Shown here piece after piece: positions 17,594 through 26,160 of a stretch of 64,000 nt of DNA. A program made the translations under genes and the position numbers. The first letter of the stretch is position 1; every line of letters begins with the position of its first letter. The notes under the pieces are model-generated. The model saw only the letters and a list, made by a program, of their open reading frames with translations, searched no databases and was not told the DNA's origin. This DNA is from Comamonas sp. GTDB taxonomy: Bacteria; Pseudomonadota; Gammaproteobacteria; Burkholderiales; Burkholderiaceae_C. The stretch spans positions 310,001 through 374,000 of the forward strand of contig JAQVCA010000002.1 of the NCBI GenBank assembly GCA_028690035.1, in the 5' to 3' direction.

Positions 17594-19417
17594 ATGTCCA
17601 CCGAACCTAAAACGCCCACCACTTTGCCGATCACGACCAGCTGTGCGTCCGATTCAGCGGCCAGAACGCCCGATCCAGCGACCGCGACGCCCAACCCTGC
17701 GGTACGCAAAACGCCGCTGGATATCAAGATGCTGGCCGCACTGGCCAAGATGACGCATTCGATGTCGCCGATGTCGCTCACGCTGGCGGGCATCGATTGG
17801 GCTGGGCACCTGGCGTTTGCACCGGGCAAACGTTTGGAGCTGTTCAGCTTGGGCCTGGATCAAATGCGCCATCTGTGGGAAGAAAGCCTGAGCAGCATGC
17901 ACAGCAAAGGCGACGGTGCAAACGATGCGCCCAAAGCCAAACCCGACCGCCGCTTTGCCGATCCTGCTTGGAAAACCTGGCCGTTCAACGTCACCAGCAA
18001 GGCGTTTTTGCATTCGGAAGCTTGGTGGAACGCCGCCACCACAGGCTTGGCGGGTGTCTCGCGCCACCATGAGGATGTGGTGGGCTTCATGACGCGCCAG
18101 CTGGTGGACATGAGCTCGCCTGGCAACTACCCGCTGACCAATCCTGTGGTGCTGCAGCGCGCCATGGAAACCGGTGGTGCCAGCCTGCAGCGCGGCATGC
18201 TCAACTTTCTGGACGATATGGGCCGCACCTCGCAGGGCTTGCCCCCAGCAGGCACAGAAAACTTCACCGTGGGCCAAAACATTGCCGCCACCCCCGGCAA
18301 GGTGGTGTACCGCAACCGCCTGATTGAGCTGATCCAGTACAGCCCCACCACCGACAAGGTGCAGCCCGAGCCGGTGCTGATCGTGCCCGCGTGGATCATG
18401 AAGTACTACATCTTGGATTTGTCGCAGCACAACTCGCTCATCAAATACCTGGTCGATCAGGGCCACACGGTGTTTTGCATCTCGTGGAAGAACCCCGGCG
18501 TGGACGAGGCCACGCTGTGCATGGACGATTACCTGCACCTGGGCGTGGAAGCGGCGCTGGATGCCGTCAACGCCATCGTGCCCAAGCAAAAGGTACATGC
18601 TGCCGGTTACTGCCTGGGCGGCACACTGCTGTCGATCGCCAACGCCGCCATGGCCCGTGATGGGCAGGACCGCCTGGCCTCGATGACGCTGTTTACCGCA
18701 CAAACTGACTTTACCGAGCCAGGCCAACTGGCCCTGTTCATCGACGACAGCCAGCTGGCGATGCTGGAGGCGCAGATGCGCGAAGTCGGCTACCTGCAAG
18801 CAGGCCAAATGGTGGGGGCGTTCCAGCTGCTCAACTCCTACGACATGCTGTGGTCGCGCATGGTCAACGAATACCTGCTGGGCGAGCGCGGCAGCATGAT
18901 CGACCTGATGGCCTGGAACGCCGATGCCACGCGCATGCCCGCGCTGATGCACGCGCAGTACCTGCGCCGCTTGTTCCTGAACAACGACCTGGCCGGTGGC
19001 CGCTATCCCGTGCGCGGCAAGCCGGTGGTGATGGCCGATGTGCGCACCCCCATCTTCTGTGTGGCCACCTACACCGACCACGTGGCGCCCTGGCGCTCGG
19101 TGTACAAGCTGCACTACATGACGCCCGCTGAACTGACCTTTGTGCTCACCAAGGGCGGGCACAACGCCGGTATCGTCAGCGAGCCAGGCCGCAAAAACCG
19201 CCATTACCAGATCCTCAAGCGCAAGGCCGGTGACCAGTACCTCTCGCACGAAGACTGGCTGCAGGCGGCACCGCGCGAAGAAGGCTCGTGGTGGCCGACC
19301 TGGAGCAACTGGCTCAAAGAGCGCAGCAGCGGCCCAGCCGTCAAGCCCCCCAGCATGGGCAGCAAGGACTACCCGGTGCTCATGGATGCCCCAGGCGAGT
19401 ACGTGCTAGAAAAGTAA
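17594..19417 (+). CDS. phaC: Class I poly(3-hydroxyalkanoate) synthase
   Basis: PhaC polymerises 3-hydroxyacyl-CoA into PHA storage granules. The 607-residue protein has the alpha/beta-hydrolase fold of class I synthases with catalytic Cys340 in the lipase-like box GYCLGG, Asp495 (YTDHVAPW) and His523 (KGGHNAG). The N-terminal PHB-synthase region (FNVTSKAFLHSEAWWNA) precedes it. Length is typical for class I. No phaA, phaB, phasin or phaR gene lies next to it, so it is a stand-alone copy here, followed by its own terminator. GAGG near 17580 supports the start at 17594. Confidence 0.95.
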   Translation: MSTEPKTPTTLPITTSCASDSAARTPDPATATPNPAVRKTPLDIKMLAALAKMTHSMSPMSLTLAGIDWAGHLAFAPGKRLELFSLGLDQMRHLWEESLSSMHSKGDGANDAPKAKPDRRFADPAWKTWPFNVTSKAFLHSEAWWNAATTGLAGVSRHHEDVVGFMTRQLVDMSSPGNYPLTNPVVLQRAMETGGASLQRGMLNFLDDMGRTSQGLPPAGTENFTVGQNIAATPGKVVYRNRLIELIQYSPTTDKVQPEPVLIVPAWIMKYYILDLSQHNSLIKYLVDQGHTVFCISWKNPGVDEATLCMDDYLHLGVEAALDAVNAIVPKQKVHAAGYCLGGTLLSIANAAMARDGQDRLASMTLFTAQTDFTEPGQLALFIDDSQLAMLEAQMREVGYLQAGQMVGAFQLLNSYDMLWSRMVNEYLLGERGSMIDLMAWNADATRMPALMHAQYLRRLFLNNDLAGGRYPVRGKPVVMADVRTPIFCVATYTDHVAPWRSVYKLHYMTPAELTFVLTKGGHNAGIVSEPGRKNRHYQILKRKAGDQYLSHEDWLQAAPREEGSWWPTWSNWLKERSSGPAVKPPSMGSKDYPVLMDAPGEYVLEK

Positions 19418-19450
19418 TCCCGCCCTGGCGGCATCTGGCCTGCACCACCA

Positions 19451-19479
19451 AGCCACGCCCACCTGGGTGTGGCTTTTTT
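19451..19479 (+). terminator. Intrinsic terminator after phaC
   Basis: AGCCACGCCCA pairs with TGGGTGTGGCT (one G-U) around a two-base loop at 19451-19474, followed by a run of six T residues. It separates phaC from the outer-membrane protein gene. Confidence 0.85.
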
Positions 19480-19530
19480 CATCGCGCCGACGCCCCCTAC
19501 CCGCTTCATTCTGTCCAGAAAGTACGCTGT

Positions 19531-20277
19531 ATGTCCCTATCTCGCTCTTGCGCCCTGTGCTGCCTGACGACACTGGTAGCCCCCACCTGGACCATGGCCC
19601 AGACCCCAGACGATGCCTGGCGCCTGCAGGTGACGCCCTATGTGTGGATGGCTGGCTCGGCCGGAGACATCCGCCCCACCGCACAAGCGCCCACGCTGCA
19701 TTCGAGCAAATCGTTCTCCGAGGTGCTGGGGCACTTGGATGGCGCATTTTTCGTCCATGGCACGGCACGCAAACAGCGCTGGGTTGCGCTGTGGGATATG
19801 ACCTATGCCTCGCTGTCAGACAAAGCCTCGCTGCAGCCCGGGCTGACCATTCAAGGCAAGCTGCGCCAGACCTCGGTCAGCGCCTTGGCTGGCTATCAAG
19901 TGCTGGCCAACCACCCTACGCACAGCCTGGATGTGCTGGGCGGTGTGCGCTGGTGGCACATGCGTGCCAGCGTCAGCGTGCCGCAGCTGCAGCGCCAGAT
20001 TGGTAACAGCGCCAGCTGGGTCGATCCCGTGCTGGCGCTGCGCCTGCGCTCGCAGTTGGCCCCACGCTGGTCGAGCCTGGTGTACGCCGACGTCGGTGGT
20101 TTTGGCGTGGGTGCACGCTCGACCTGGCAGCTGGTGGCCACCCTGAACTACCAGCTCCAAGAGCGCTTGCACCTGTCCGTGGGCTACCGCCACCAAGCGG
20201 TGGATTACCGCAACAACGGCATGCTCCTCGATGTGCAGCAGGGCGGGCCGCTGCTGGGCGCTACGTGGCAGTTTTGA
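19531..20277 (+). CDS. Predicted outer-membrane beta-barrel protein
   Basis: A 248-residue exported protein. It has a signal peptide (hydrophobic core CCLTTLVAPTW, cleavage after TMA), then alternating-hydrophobicity strands and a C-terminal aromatic, GATWQF, as in outer-membrane barrels of the OmpW/OmpA-like or DUF-type small porins. Motifs such as GGVRWWHM and VGYRHQAVDYRNNG recall a family of putative membrane proteins with 8-strand barrels, but I cannot name the family firmly. It overlaps the MscS-like gene tail to tail by 17 bases. Function unknown. Confidence 0.7.
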   Translation: MSLSRSCALCCLTTLVAPTWTMAQTPDDAWRLQVTPYVWMAGSAGDIRPTAQAPTLHSSKSFSEVLGHLDGAFFVHGTARKQRWVALWDMTYASLSDKASLQPGLTIQGKLRQTSVSALAGYQVLANHPTHSLDVLGGVRWWHMRASVSVPQLQRQIGNSASWVDPVLALRLRSQLAPRWSSLVYADVGGFGVGARSTWQLVATLNYQLQERLHLSVGYRHQAVDYRNNGMLLDVQQGGPLLGATWQF

Positions 20278-21886
20278 CGCTGGAACCCGTTTGGGCCGAC
20301 ACCGGGGCGGGGGCAGGCGCAGGCAATGGGTCCGAGGCCGGTGCCGTCGGCATTGCCGCGTCTGCTGCCACAGGCGTGGTGCTGGATGGCATCTGCACGA
20401 TGAAGTGGGGCGAGAGCATATCCACGCCATGGCGGGCAAACACGTCCTGCACCCGACCGTACAAGAGGCTGATGATCTGGCCGCGCTGGTGCGGCTGGCT
20501 GATGGCCACGCACAGCCCGTATTCCACCCAAGTGGCCGACAAGGAGCGCTGTACCACCGAGGGAATGGGATAAGAGAGCACGCCCGGGGTTTCGTGGGCG
20601 GCCTCTTGCAGCATGGTCTCGACCTGTCGCCATGGCACGTCGTAGCCTGCCGTCACAGGCAAGGTGATCATCACCCCACCCCCCGACACCAGACGGGAAT
20701 AGTTCTTGACATGCTCCCCCACCAGACGCGAGTTGGGGATGCTGACCTCCTCGCGCAGGTTGGTGTGCACCTTGGTGGCAAACAGGCCAATCTGTGCGAC
20801 GGTGCCCTCCACATCGCCAATCTGCACGTACTCCCCGATCTTGAAAGCGCGGGAATAGATCAGGATCAGGCCCGAGACAAACTGCCCCACCAGACTGGAG
20901 GCGCCCAAAGACACCATCAGGCCGATCATCACCGTCAAGCCCTGAAAAGCCTGCGTCTGGGCACCGGGCAGGTAGGGATACGCCATGGCCAAAGCAAAGA
21001 CCCAGATGGCAAACACCACCAAGCGCCGCGTGGTCGCAGCGGTGTCGCGATCGAGCTGCGCCAGCACCAGCTCGCCACGCTCCACGCGCCCCAAAAAGTA
21101 CGCCACCAGGCGGCAGATGTAGCGCGCCGCCAGCAAGATGGCCGCTGCGGTGAGCAGGTTGGGCAGGCGCTCCAGCACTGCCCACATGCTCTGTTGTGCA
21201 AACTCCAGCAGCATGGCGTTGAGCTCCGCGCTCCAAGCGCGGGTCTGCGGAATCTGGTGCAGCACCACCGACAGCCAGGCATGCACCAAGGTCAGGCCCA
21301 GCAACACAAAAACCATCGCGGTGGTGTAGTACGCCCAGCGCACGGCGATGCGCACCTTGCGCCCAGCCATCACGCCCACCAGGCGCACCGTCGGGTGCAC
21401 CCAATGGCGCACCCGGCGCAGCACCCGGCGGCGCACGCGCCACAGCAGTTTGAGCGCCAGCACAGCCAGCGCGGTGGCCAGCACCACCACCACGGCCACG
21501 CGGGCCATGGCCGCCGGATCGTTCAAGGCCTTGAGGTCTTGGCGCGTCAACTCCAGCGCTTCCAATACCGATTGCGTGCGCTGCTCCAACGTTTCGCCGG
21601 TGAGCATGTCCACGTCCTTTTGCAGAATATGGAACACCCGTTTGCCATCCACCAAAATCGCCACCCCATAGCTGTCGCGCACGCTGGTGATCGGGGCATC
21701 TGGATGGTCTTTGAACAGCTGCTCAATGCGCTCACGCGCCGCATCGGCGCGCTCTTCGGGCGAATTGCCCCACAAATCGGCCGCCATGGTGGTGATGGTG
21801 CGGCTGTAAATCCGCAAGGGTTTCGCCCCCTGTGGCTCGGCGCTGTCTTGCGCCCAGACGCTGGCCGACAACAGGCCCCACCACAC
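20261..21886 (-). CDS. MscS-family mechanosensitive channel, probable frameshift in its signal peptide
   Basis: A large MscS-type channel of ~541 readable residues. It has an exported N-terminal domain, several membrane helices, and the MscS pore and beta region near 325-410 (LGASSLVGQFVSGLILIYSR, then IGEYVQIGDVEGTVAQIGLFAT and IPNSRLVGEHVKNYSR). The open frame begins only at a GTG (21886) with a clipped signal. A different frame from GTG 21923 supplies MNRTPWGWMWLVCV, and that GTG overlaps the amidohydrolase stop as GTGA. Two extra bases in the GT repeat would join both parts into a full signal peptide ending SVWA. Confidence 0.85.
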   Translation of the reverse strand: MWWGLLSASVWAQDSAEPQGAKPLRIYSRTITTMAADLWGNSPEERADAARERIEQLFKDHPDAPITSVRDSYGVAILVDGKRVFHILQKDVDMLTGETLEQRTQSVLEALELTRQDLKALNDPAAMARVAVVVVLATALAVLALKLLWRVRRRVLRRVRHWVHPTVRLVGVMAGRKVRIAVRWAYYTTAMVFVLLGLTLVHAWLSVVLHQIPQTRAWSAELNAMLLEFAQQSMWAVLERLPNLLTAAAILLAARYICRLVAYFLGRVERGELVLAQLDRDTAATTRRLVVFAIWVFALAMAYPYLPGAQTQAFQGLTVMIGLMVSLGASSLVGQFVSGLILIYSRAFKIGEYVQIGDVEGTVAQIGLFATKVHTNLREEVSIPNSRLVGEHVKNYSRLVSGGGVMITLPVTAGYDVPWRQVETMLQEAAHETPGVLSYPIPSVVQRSLSATWVEYGLCVAISQPHQRGQIISLLYGRVQDVFARHGVDMLSPHFIVQMPSSTTPVAADAAMPTAPASDPLPAPAPAPVSAQTGSSVKTAT

Positions 21887-21919
21887 ACACCAGCCACATC
21901 CAACCCCAAGGTGTGCGAT

Positions 21920-23410
21920 TCACAGCGCCGCTCCAGAGGCATCCATGCCCAAGGTGTTTTTATAAATTTGGCCGTTTTTCATGATGACGCGCAAATTGCG
22001 CTCGGGATCGGCCAAAAAGTCCAGACCCGCTTTCGGGTCGCCATCGGCCACCAGCAGATCGGCCCAGGCTCCGGCGGCGATGCGCCCCAGGGGTTTGGGG
22101 TAGGGGTTGCGCTCGCCCGACAGAGCCAGCAACTCGCCATTGCCGCCGGTGGCCTGGGTCAGCAGGGTCAGTGGATCGTAAAAACGGGTCAGCTTGGCCA
22201 GCTGCTTGCCCTGGCTCATGGTGTTCTTGGGGTTGAACAAAATGTCGGTGCCCCAGGCGGTTTTGATGCCGTATTTCTGCGCCAGCTCGTAGGCGTGTAC
22301 CGTGCCCTGCGCCACCCGGTACTGGCTGGCGCGTCGCTCTGGATCGGGGTACACGTTGCTGTCTTCGTCCTGCAAGAAAGGCTGCAGACTCCACCACACG
22401 CCTTCGCCTTGCATCATGCGCACACTCTCTTCGTCGGCCAGCTGGCCGTGCTCAATGCTTTTGACCCCTGCGCGGATCGAGCGCTGAATGCCCTTGGGCG
22501 TATAGACGTGGGCCATGACATAGGTGCCCCAGTCGTCGGCCGCTTCCACCCCCGCACGCAGCTCTTTTTCGGTGAATTGGGTACTGTCCAGCGGGTCGTA
22601 GAGCGAGGCCACGCCGCCCCCGGCCATCATTTTGATTTGCGTGGCTCCCAGCATCAGCTGCTCGCGCACGCGGCGCAGTACCTGGGCATCGCCGTCGGCA
22701 ATCATGGCCACCCCCATGCGCTCGACCAGGCTCAAGGCATCGCTGTCGGCCCGGGGCAGATCGCTGCGCAGGCGAAAGTCGCCATGCCCGCTGGTTTGCG
22801 AAATCATCGCGCCACTGGGCAAGATGCGCGGCCCGGCCACCATGCCTTCATCGATGGCGCGCTTGAGCGCAAACGCCGGGCCACCGGCATCGCGCACCGT
22901 GGTAAAGCCGCGCAGCAAGGTGCGCTGCGCCTCCTGCGCCGCCGCCAGGTAGATGTAGCCCAGATCGGCCGTCATGGCCACCGTTTGCGCAATACCGGCC
23001 AGCATGCTGTGCCAGTGCGCATCGATCAGCCCGGGCATGACCAGCTTGCCCTGGCAGTCCAGCACCTGCGCCCCTTCCACGCGCTCACCGGTGCCCAGCA
23101 GCGCCTGGATGGTGTTGCCTTCGATCAGCACCTGCATCCCCTCGCGCACCGGCTGGCCCGAACCATCGAACAGGCGCAAATTGGTCAGCAGCAGGCGCGG
23201 CGCACTGGGCGTGCTCGGCTGGGCCAACGCATGCTGCGGATCCAGCACAAAGGGCGCCAGCATCGCAGCGGCACCGCCCAGAAAAAAGCGACGCGACATA
23301 TCGGCCACCACGCGCTGGTGCAGCTGGTCGCAATCGGCGCTGCCACACTGGCAGGCACGCACACGGATCGGGCCCAAAGTCCAATGGGCAAGGGGGTTGT
23401 GCTGCGGCAT
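21920..23410 (-). CDS. Tat-exported amidohydrolase (imidazolonepropionase/prolidase-like)
   Basis: A ~496-residue metal-dependent hydrolase of the amidohydrolase superfamily. It shows the metal motif HxH in LIDAHWHSML, the carboxylated-Lys region TQIKMMAGGGVAS, and metal His in MAHVYTP and IEHGQLAD, with Asp in AWGTDILFN. The substrate is unknown; relatives cleave dipeptides, carbamates or mycotoxins. A Tat motif SRRFFLGGA lies 38 residues in, after a Cys-rich lead (CQCGSADC). GGAG at the right spacing supports the ATG at 23410 over the internal ATG at the Tat motif. It heads an operon with the MscS gene. Confidence 0.8.
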   Translation of the reverse strand: MPQHNPLAHWTLGPIRVRACQCGSADCDQLHQRVVADMSRRFFLGGAAAMLAPFVLDPQHALAQPSTPSAPRLLLTNLRLFDGSGQPVREGMQVLIEGNTIQALLGTGERVEGAQVLDCQGKLVMPGLIDAHWHSMLAGIAQTVAMTADLGYIYLAAAQEAQRTLLRGFTTVRDAGGPAFALKRAIDEGMVAGPRILPSGAMISQTSGHGDFRLRSDLPRADSDALSLVERMGVAMIADGDAQVLRRVREQLMLGATQIKMMAGGGVASLYDPLDSTQFTEKELRAGVEAADDWGTYVMAHVYTPKGIQRSIRAGVKSIEHGQLADEESVRMMQGEGVWWSLQPFLQDEDSNVYPDPERRASQYRVAQGTVHAYELAQKYGIKTAWGTDILFNPKNTMSQGKQLAKLTRFYDPLTLLTQATGGNGELLALSGERNPYPKPLGRIAAGAWADLLVADGDPKAGLDFLADPERNLRVIMKNGQIYKNTLGMDASGAAL

Positions 23411-23599
23411 AAACACTCCGAAAAAAGGGCCATCGAAAAAAGCTGAGGCCCAGCAGTGGCGAAGCATAAGCGTTCACAAGGTCGTCTTGGCCTAGCGCAC
23501 GCGACCCGCGCCCAGCACAGGGATAATTCCAGCGCAAGCATGCACTGGATGGGATAGCACCACTCCTGCGGTGTGATTGCATCTTGAAACCAAAAACCT

Positions 23600-23634
23600 C
23601 TTATACCTTTATCCGGCAAGCGACTACAGCTACA
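23600..23634. repeat. Partial copy (right half) of the intergenic repeat
   Basis: The segment CTTATACCTTTATC then CGGCAAGCGACTACAGCTA matches the right half of the family. It ends a few bases before the lysA ATG, in place of a Shine-Dalgarno sequence. Confidence 0.65.
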
Positions 23635-23639
23635 GATAT

Positions 23640-24929
23640 ATGACTACTGCATCCATCCCCGCCACCTTCACGCCTGAGCTACTGCACACCCTGGCCGAGC
23701 AGTACGGCACCCCGCTGTGGGTGTACGACGCGGCCACCATCCAAGAGCGCATTGCCCAGCTGAGCGCCTTCGATACCGTGCGCTTTGCACAAAAGGCCTG
23801 CTCCAACATCCACATCCTGCGCCTGATGCGCGCGCATGGCGTCAAGGTCGATGCCGTCTCGCGCGGTGAAATCCTGCGCGCGCTGGCGGCGGGCTACCAA
23901 ACGGCGCACACCGCGCCCGGTGCAGCCTCGGACATCGTGTTCACCGCCGACCTGCTGGACGCCACCACCTTGGCCACCGTGGTCGAGCACCGCGTGCCCG
24001 TCAACGCCGGCTCCATCGACATGCTGCACCAGCTGGGCATCAGCAGCCCCGGCCATCCGGTGTGGCTGCGCATCAACCCCGGCTTTGGCCACGGCCACAG
24101 CAACAAAACCAACACCGGCGGCGAGCACAGCAAGCACGGCATCTGGCACACCGATTTGCAGGCAGCCCTGCAAGCCGTGGCCGACAACCAGCTGCAGCTG
24201 GTGGGCCTGCACATGCACATCGGCTCGGGCGTGGACTACGGACACCTCGAACAGGTCTGTGGCGCCATGGTCGATCTGGTGGCGGCCACACGCGCTGCGG
24301 GCCACGATCTGCAGGCCATCTCCGCCGGTGGTGGCCTGTCCATCCCCTACCGCGATGGCGATGCGCGCATCGACACCACGCACTACTTTGGCCTGTGGGA
24401 TGCCGCGCGCCGCAAAGCGCAAGACATCGTCGGCCACGCGCTGCATTTGGAGCTGGAACCCGGGCGCTTTCTGGTGGCCGAAGCGGGTGTGCTGCTGGGC
24501 GAAGTGCGCGCCGTCAAGAATGCGGGCCACAACCACTTTGTGCTGGTCGATACCGGCTTCAATGAGCTGATGCGCCCGGCCATGTACGGCAGCTGGCACG
24601 GCATGCATGTGCAGCGTCGCGGTCAGGGCGTGCTGCCCAGCGTGCGCGACAGCGTGGTCGCCGGGCCGCTGTGCGAGTCGGGCGACGTCTTCACCCAAGG
24701 CGATGGCGGCGTGGTGCTGCCCCGCCCCCTGGGCGATGCGCAAGTGGGCGACCTGCTGGTCATCCACCACACCGGTGCCTATGGCGCCAGCATGTCCAGC
24801 AACTACAACAGCCGCCCCCTGGCCGCCGAGGTGCTGATAGAAAACGGCCAGCCGCGCCTGATCCGCCGCCGCCAAACGGTGGACGAGCTGCTGGCGCTGG
24901 AACTGGGCACAGAACTGACGCAGGCGTAG
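23640..24929 (+). CDS. lysA: Diaminopimelate decarboxylase
   Basis: LysA removes CO2 from meso-diaminopimelate to make lysine, with PLP. The 429-residue product belongs to fold type III: the PLP lysine is in FAQKACSNIHIL (residue ~52), followed by VDAVSRGEILRAL, HMHIGSG, the phosphate loop ISAGGGLS, ELEPGRFLV and the partner-subunit active-site cysteine in CESGDVF. Start at the ATG at 23640; the frame is open further upstream through the repeat. The conserved G-G-E/D specificity segment is present. ribD follows after 25 bases. Confidence 0.9.
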   Translation: MTTASIPATFTPELLHTLAEQYGTPLWVYDAATIQERIAQLSAFDTVRFAQKACSNIHILRLMRAHGVKVDAVSRGEILRALAAGYQTAHTAPGAASDIVFTADLLDATTLATVVEHRVPVNAGSIDMLHQLGISSPGHPVWLRINPGFGHGHSNKTNTGGEHSKHGIWHTDLQAALQAVADNQLQLVGLHMHIGSGVDYGHLEQVCGAMVDLVAATRAAGHDLQAISAGGGLSIPYRDGDARIDTTHYFGLWDAARRKAQDIVGHALHLELEPGRFLVAEAGVLLGEVRAVKNAGHNHFVLVDTGFNELMRPAMYGSWHGMHVQRRGQGVLPSVRDSVVAGPLCESGDVFTQGDGGVVLPRPLGDAQVGDLLVIHHTGAYGASMSSNYNSRPLAAEVLIENGQPRLIRRRQTVDELLALELGTELTQA

Positions 24930-24954
24930 CACGCGCACTGCTAGCATCGCGCCC

Positions 24955-26058
24955 ATGACCGAACATGACGCCTTTATGCAACAAGCGCTTGAGCTGGCCG
25001 CTCAAGCGCTTTTTTTATCCAACCCCAACCCGCGCGTCGGCTGCGTGCTGGTCGCGCCCGATGGGCAGACCATCTTGGGCCAAGGCTTTACCCAGCAAGC
25101 CGGTGGCGCGCACGCCGAAGTCATGGCCCTGCGCGACGCTAGCGCGCGCGGCCACAGCACGCACGGCGCCACGGCCTATGTGACGCTGGAGCCCTGCGCG
25201 CACCACGGGCGCACCGGCCCGTGCTGCGATGCGCTCATCCAGGCCGGCGTGGGCCGTGTGGTCGGCGCCCTCACCGACCCCAATCCCCAGGTGGCAGGCC
25301 AAGGCTTTGCCCGCCTGCGCGCTGCCGGGGTGGAAGTCATTGTTGGCCCCGGCGGTGAGGCCTCGCGCGCGCTGAACATCGGCTTTTTTAGCCGCATGCA
25401 GCGTGGCCGCCCCTGGGTGCGCCTCAAAGCCGCCACCTCGCTGGATGGCGCCACCGCCCTGGGCAACGGCCAGAGCCAATGGATCACCAGCCCCGAAGCC
25501 CGCGCCGATGGCCACGCCTGGCGCGCACGCGCCTGCGCCATCCTCACCGGCATTGGCACCGTGCTGGCCGACGATCCGCAGCTCACCGTGCGCGCCATTG
25601 CCACACCGCGCCAGCCCTGGCCGGTGGTGGTCGATAGCCACCTGCGCATTCCCCCCAGTGCTTCTATTTTGCAAGCTGGTCGCGCTTGCCACATCTACAC
25701 CTCAGCACTAAAACCTTCTGAAACTGAGCTATTGCAGGCGCAAGGCGCTACGATTATTGCCAAACCTGGTGCCACAGGCCGGGTCGATCTGGCCGCCATG
25801 CTCAACGATCTGGGCCAGCGCGGCGTCAACGAGCTGCACGTCGAGGCCGGTGCCATCCTCAACGGCGCGCTGCTGGCGCAAGGGCTGGTCGATGAGCTGC
25901 TGCTCTACCTGGCGCCCAAACTGCTGGGCAGCGGCACGCGCGGCATGGCCGCCTGGGGGCCGCTGCAGCAGCTCGATGAGGCCATTGCGCTGCAGCTGCA
26001 CAGCGTGACCCCCATCGGCCCCGATCTGCGCGTGCTGGCGCGCATGGCCCCGGGCTGA
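24955..26058 (+). CDS. ribD: Bifunctional riboflavin deaminase/reductase
   Basis: RibD carries out two successive steps of riboflavin synthesis: deamination of the pyrimidine and reduction of the ribosyl group. The N-terminal deaminase domain has the zinc site HAEVMAL (residues ~45) and PCAHHGRTGPC; the C-terminal reductase domain begins near RPWVRLKAATSLDG and includes VEAGAILNGALL and DELLLYLAPKLLG. Length 367, normal. The stretch 25673-25731 is richer in AT than the rest and resembles the repeat family at its ends, but the frame stays intact. No FMN riboswitch fits in the 25-base gap before it. Confidence 0.95.
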   Translation: MTEHDAFMQQALELAAQALFLSNPNPRVGCVLVAPDGQTILGQGFTQQAGGAHAEVMALRDASARGHSTHGATAYVTLEPCAHHGRTGPCCDALIQAGVGRVVGALTDPNPQVAGQGFARLRAAGVEVIVGPGGEASRALNIGFFSRMQRGRPWVRLKAATSLDGATALGNGQSQWITSPEARADGHAWRARACAILTGIGTVLADDPQLTVRAIATPRQPWPVVVDSHLRIPPSASILQAGRACHIYTSALKPSETELLQAQGATIIAKPGATGRVDLAAMLNDLGQRGVNELHVEAGAILNGALLAQGLVDELLLYLAPKLLGSGTRGMAAWGPLQQLDEAIALQLHSVTPIGPDLRVLARMAPG

Positions 26059-26160
26059 TGCTGGCCACTGTAGGCCGGGCCTAGGGTTTGTCTGCGCACG
26101 CAGCGGCGCGCGTCCCGTAGATAACTGCGCTTGATTCCCCCCCACCAAGGAGACGCCACC

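Noticed and set aside
20231-23446. A 1071-codon plus-strand open frame across the MscS and amidohydrolase genes
   Set aside because: It lies antisense to two recognised proteins and its His/Gln/Arg/Gly-rich composition is typical of a GC-rich shadow frame.
24930-24954. FMN riboswitch in front of ribD
   Set aside because: Only 25 bases separate lysA and ribD, too short for the aptamer.
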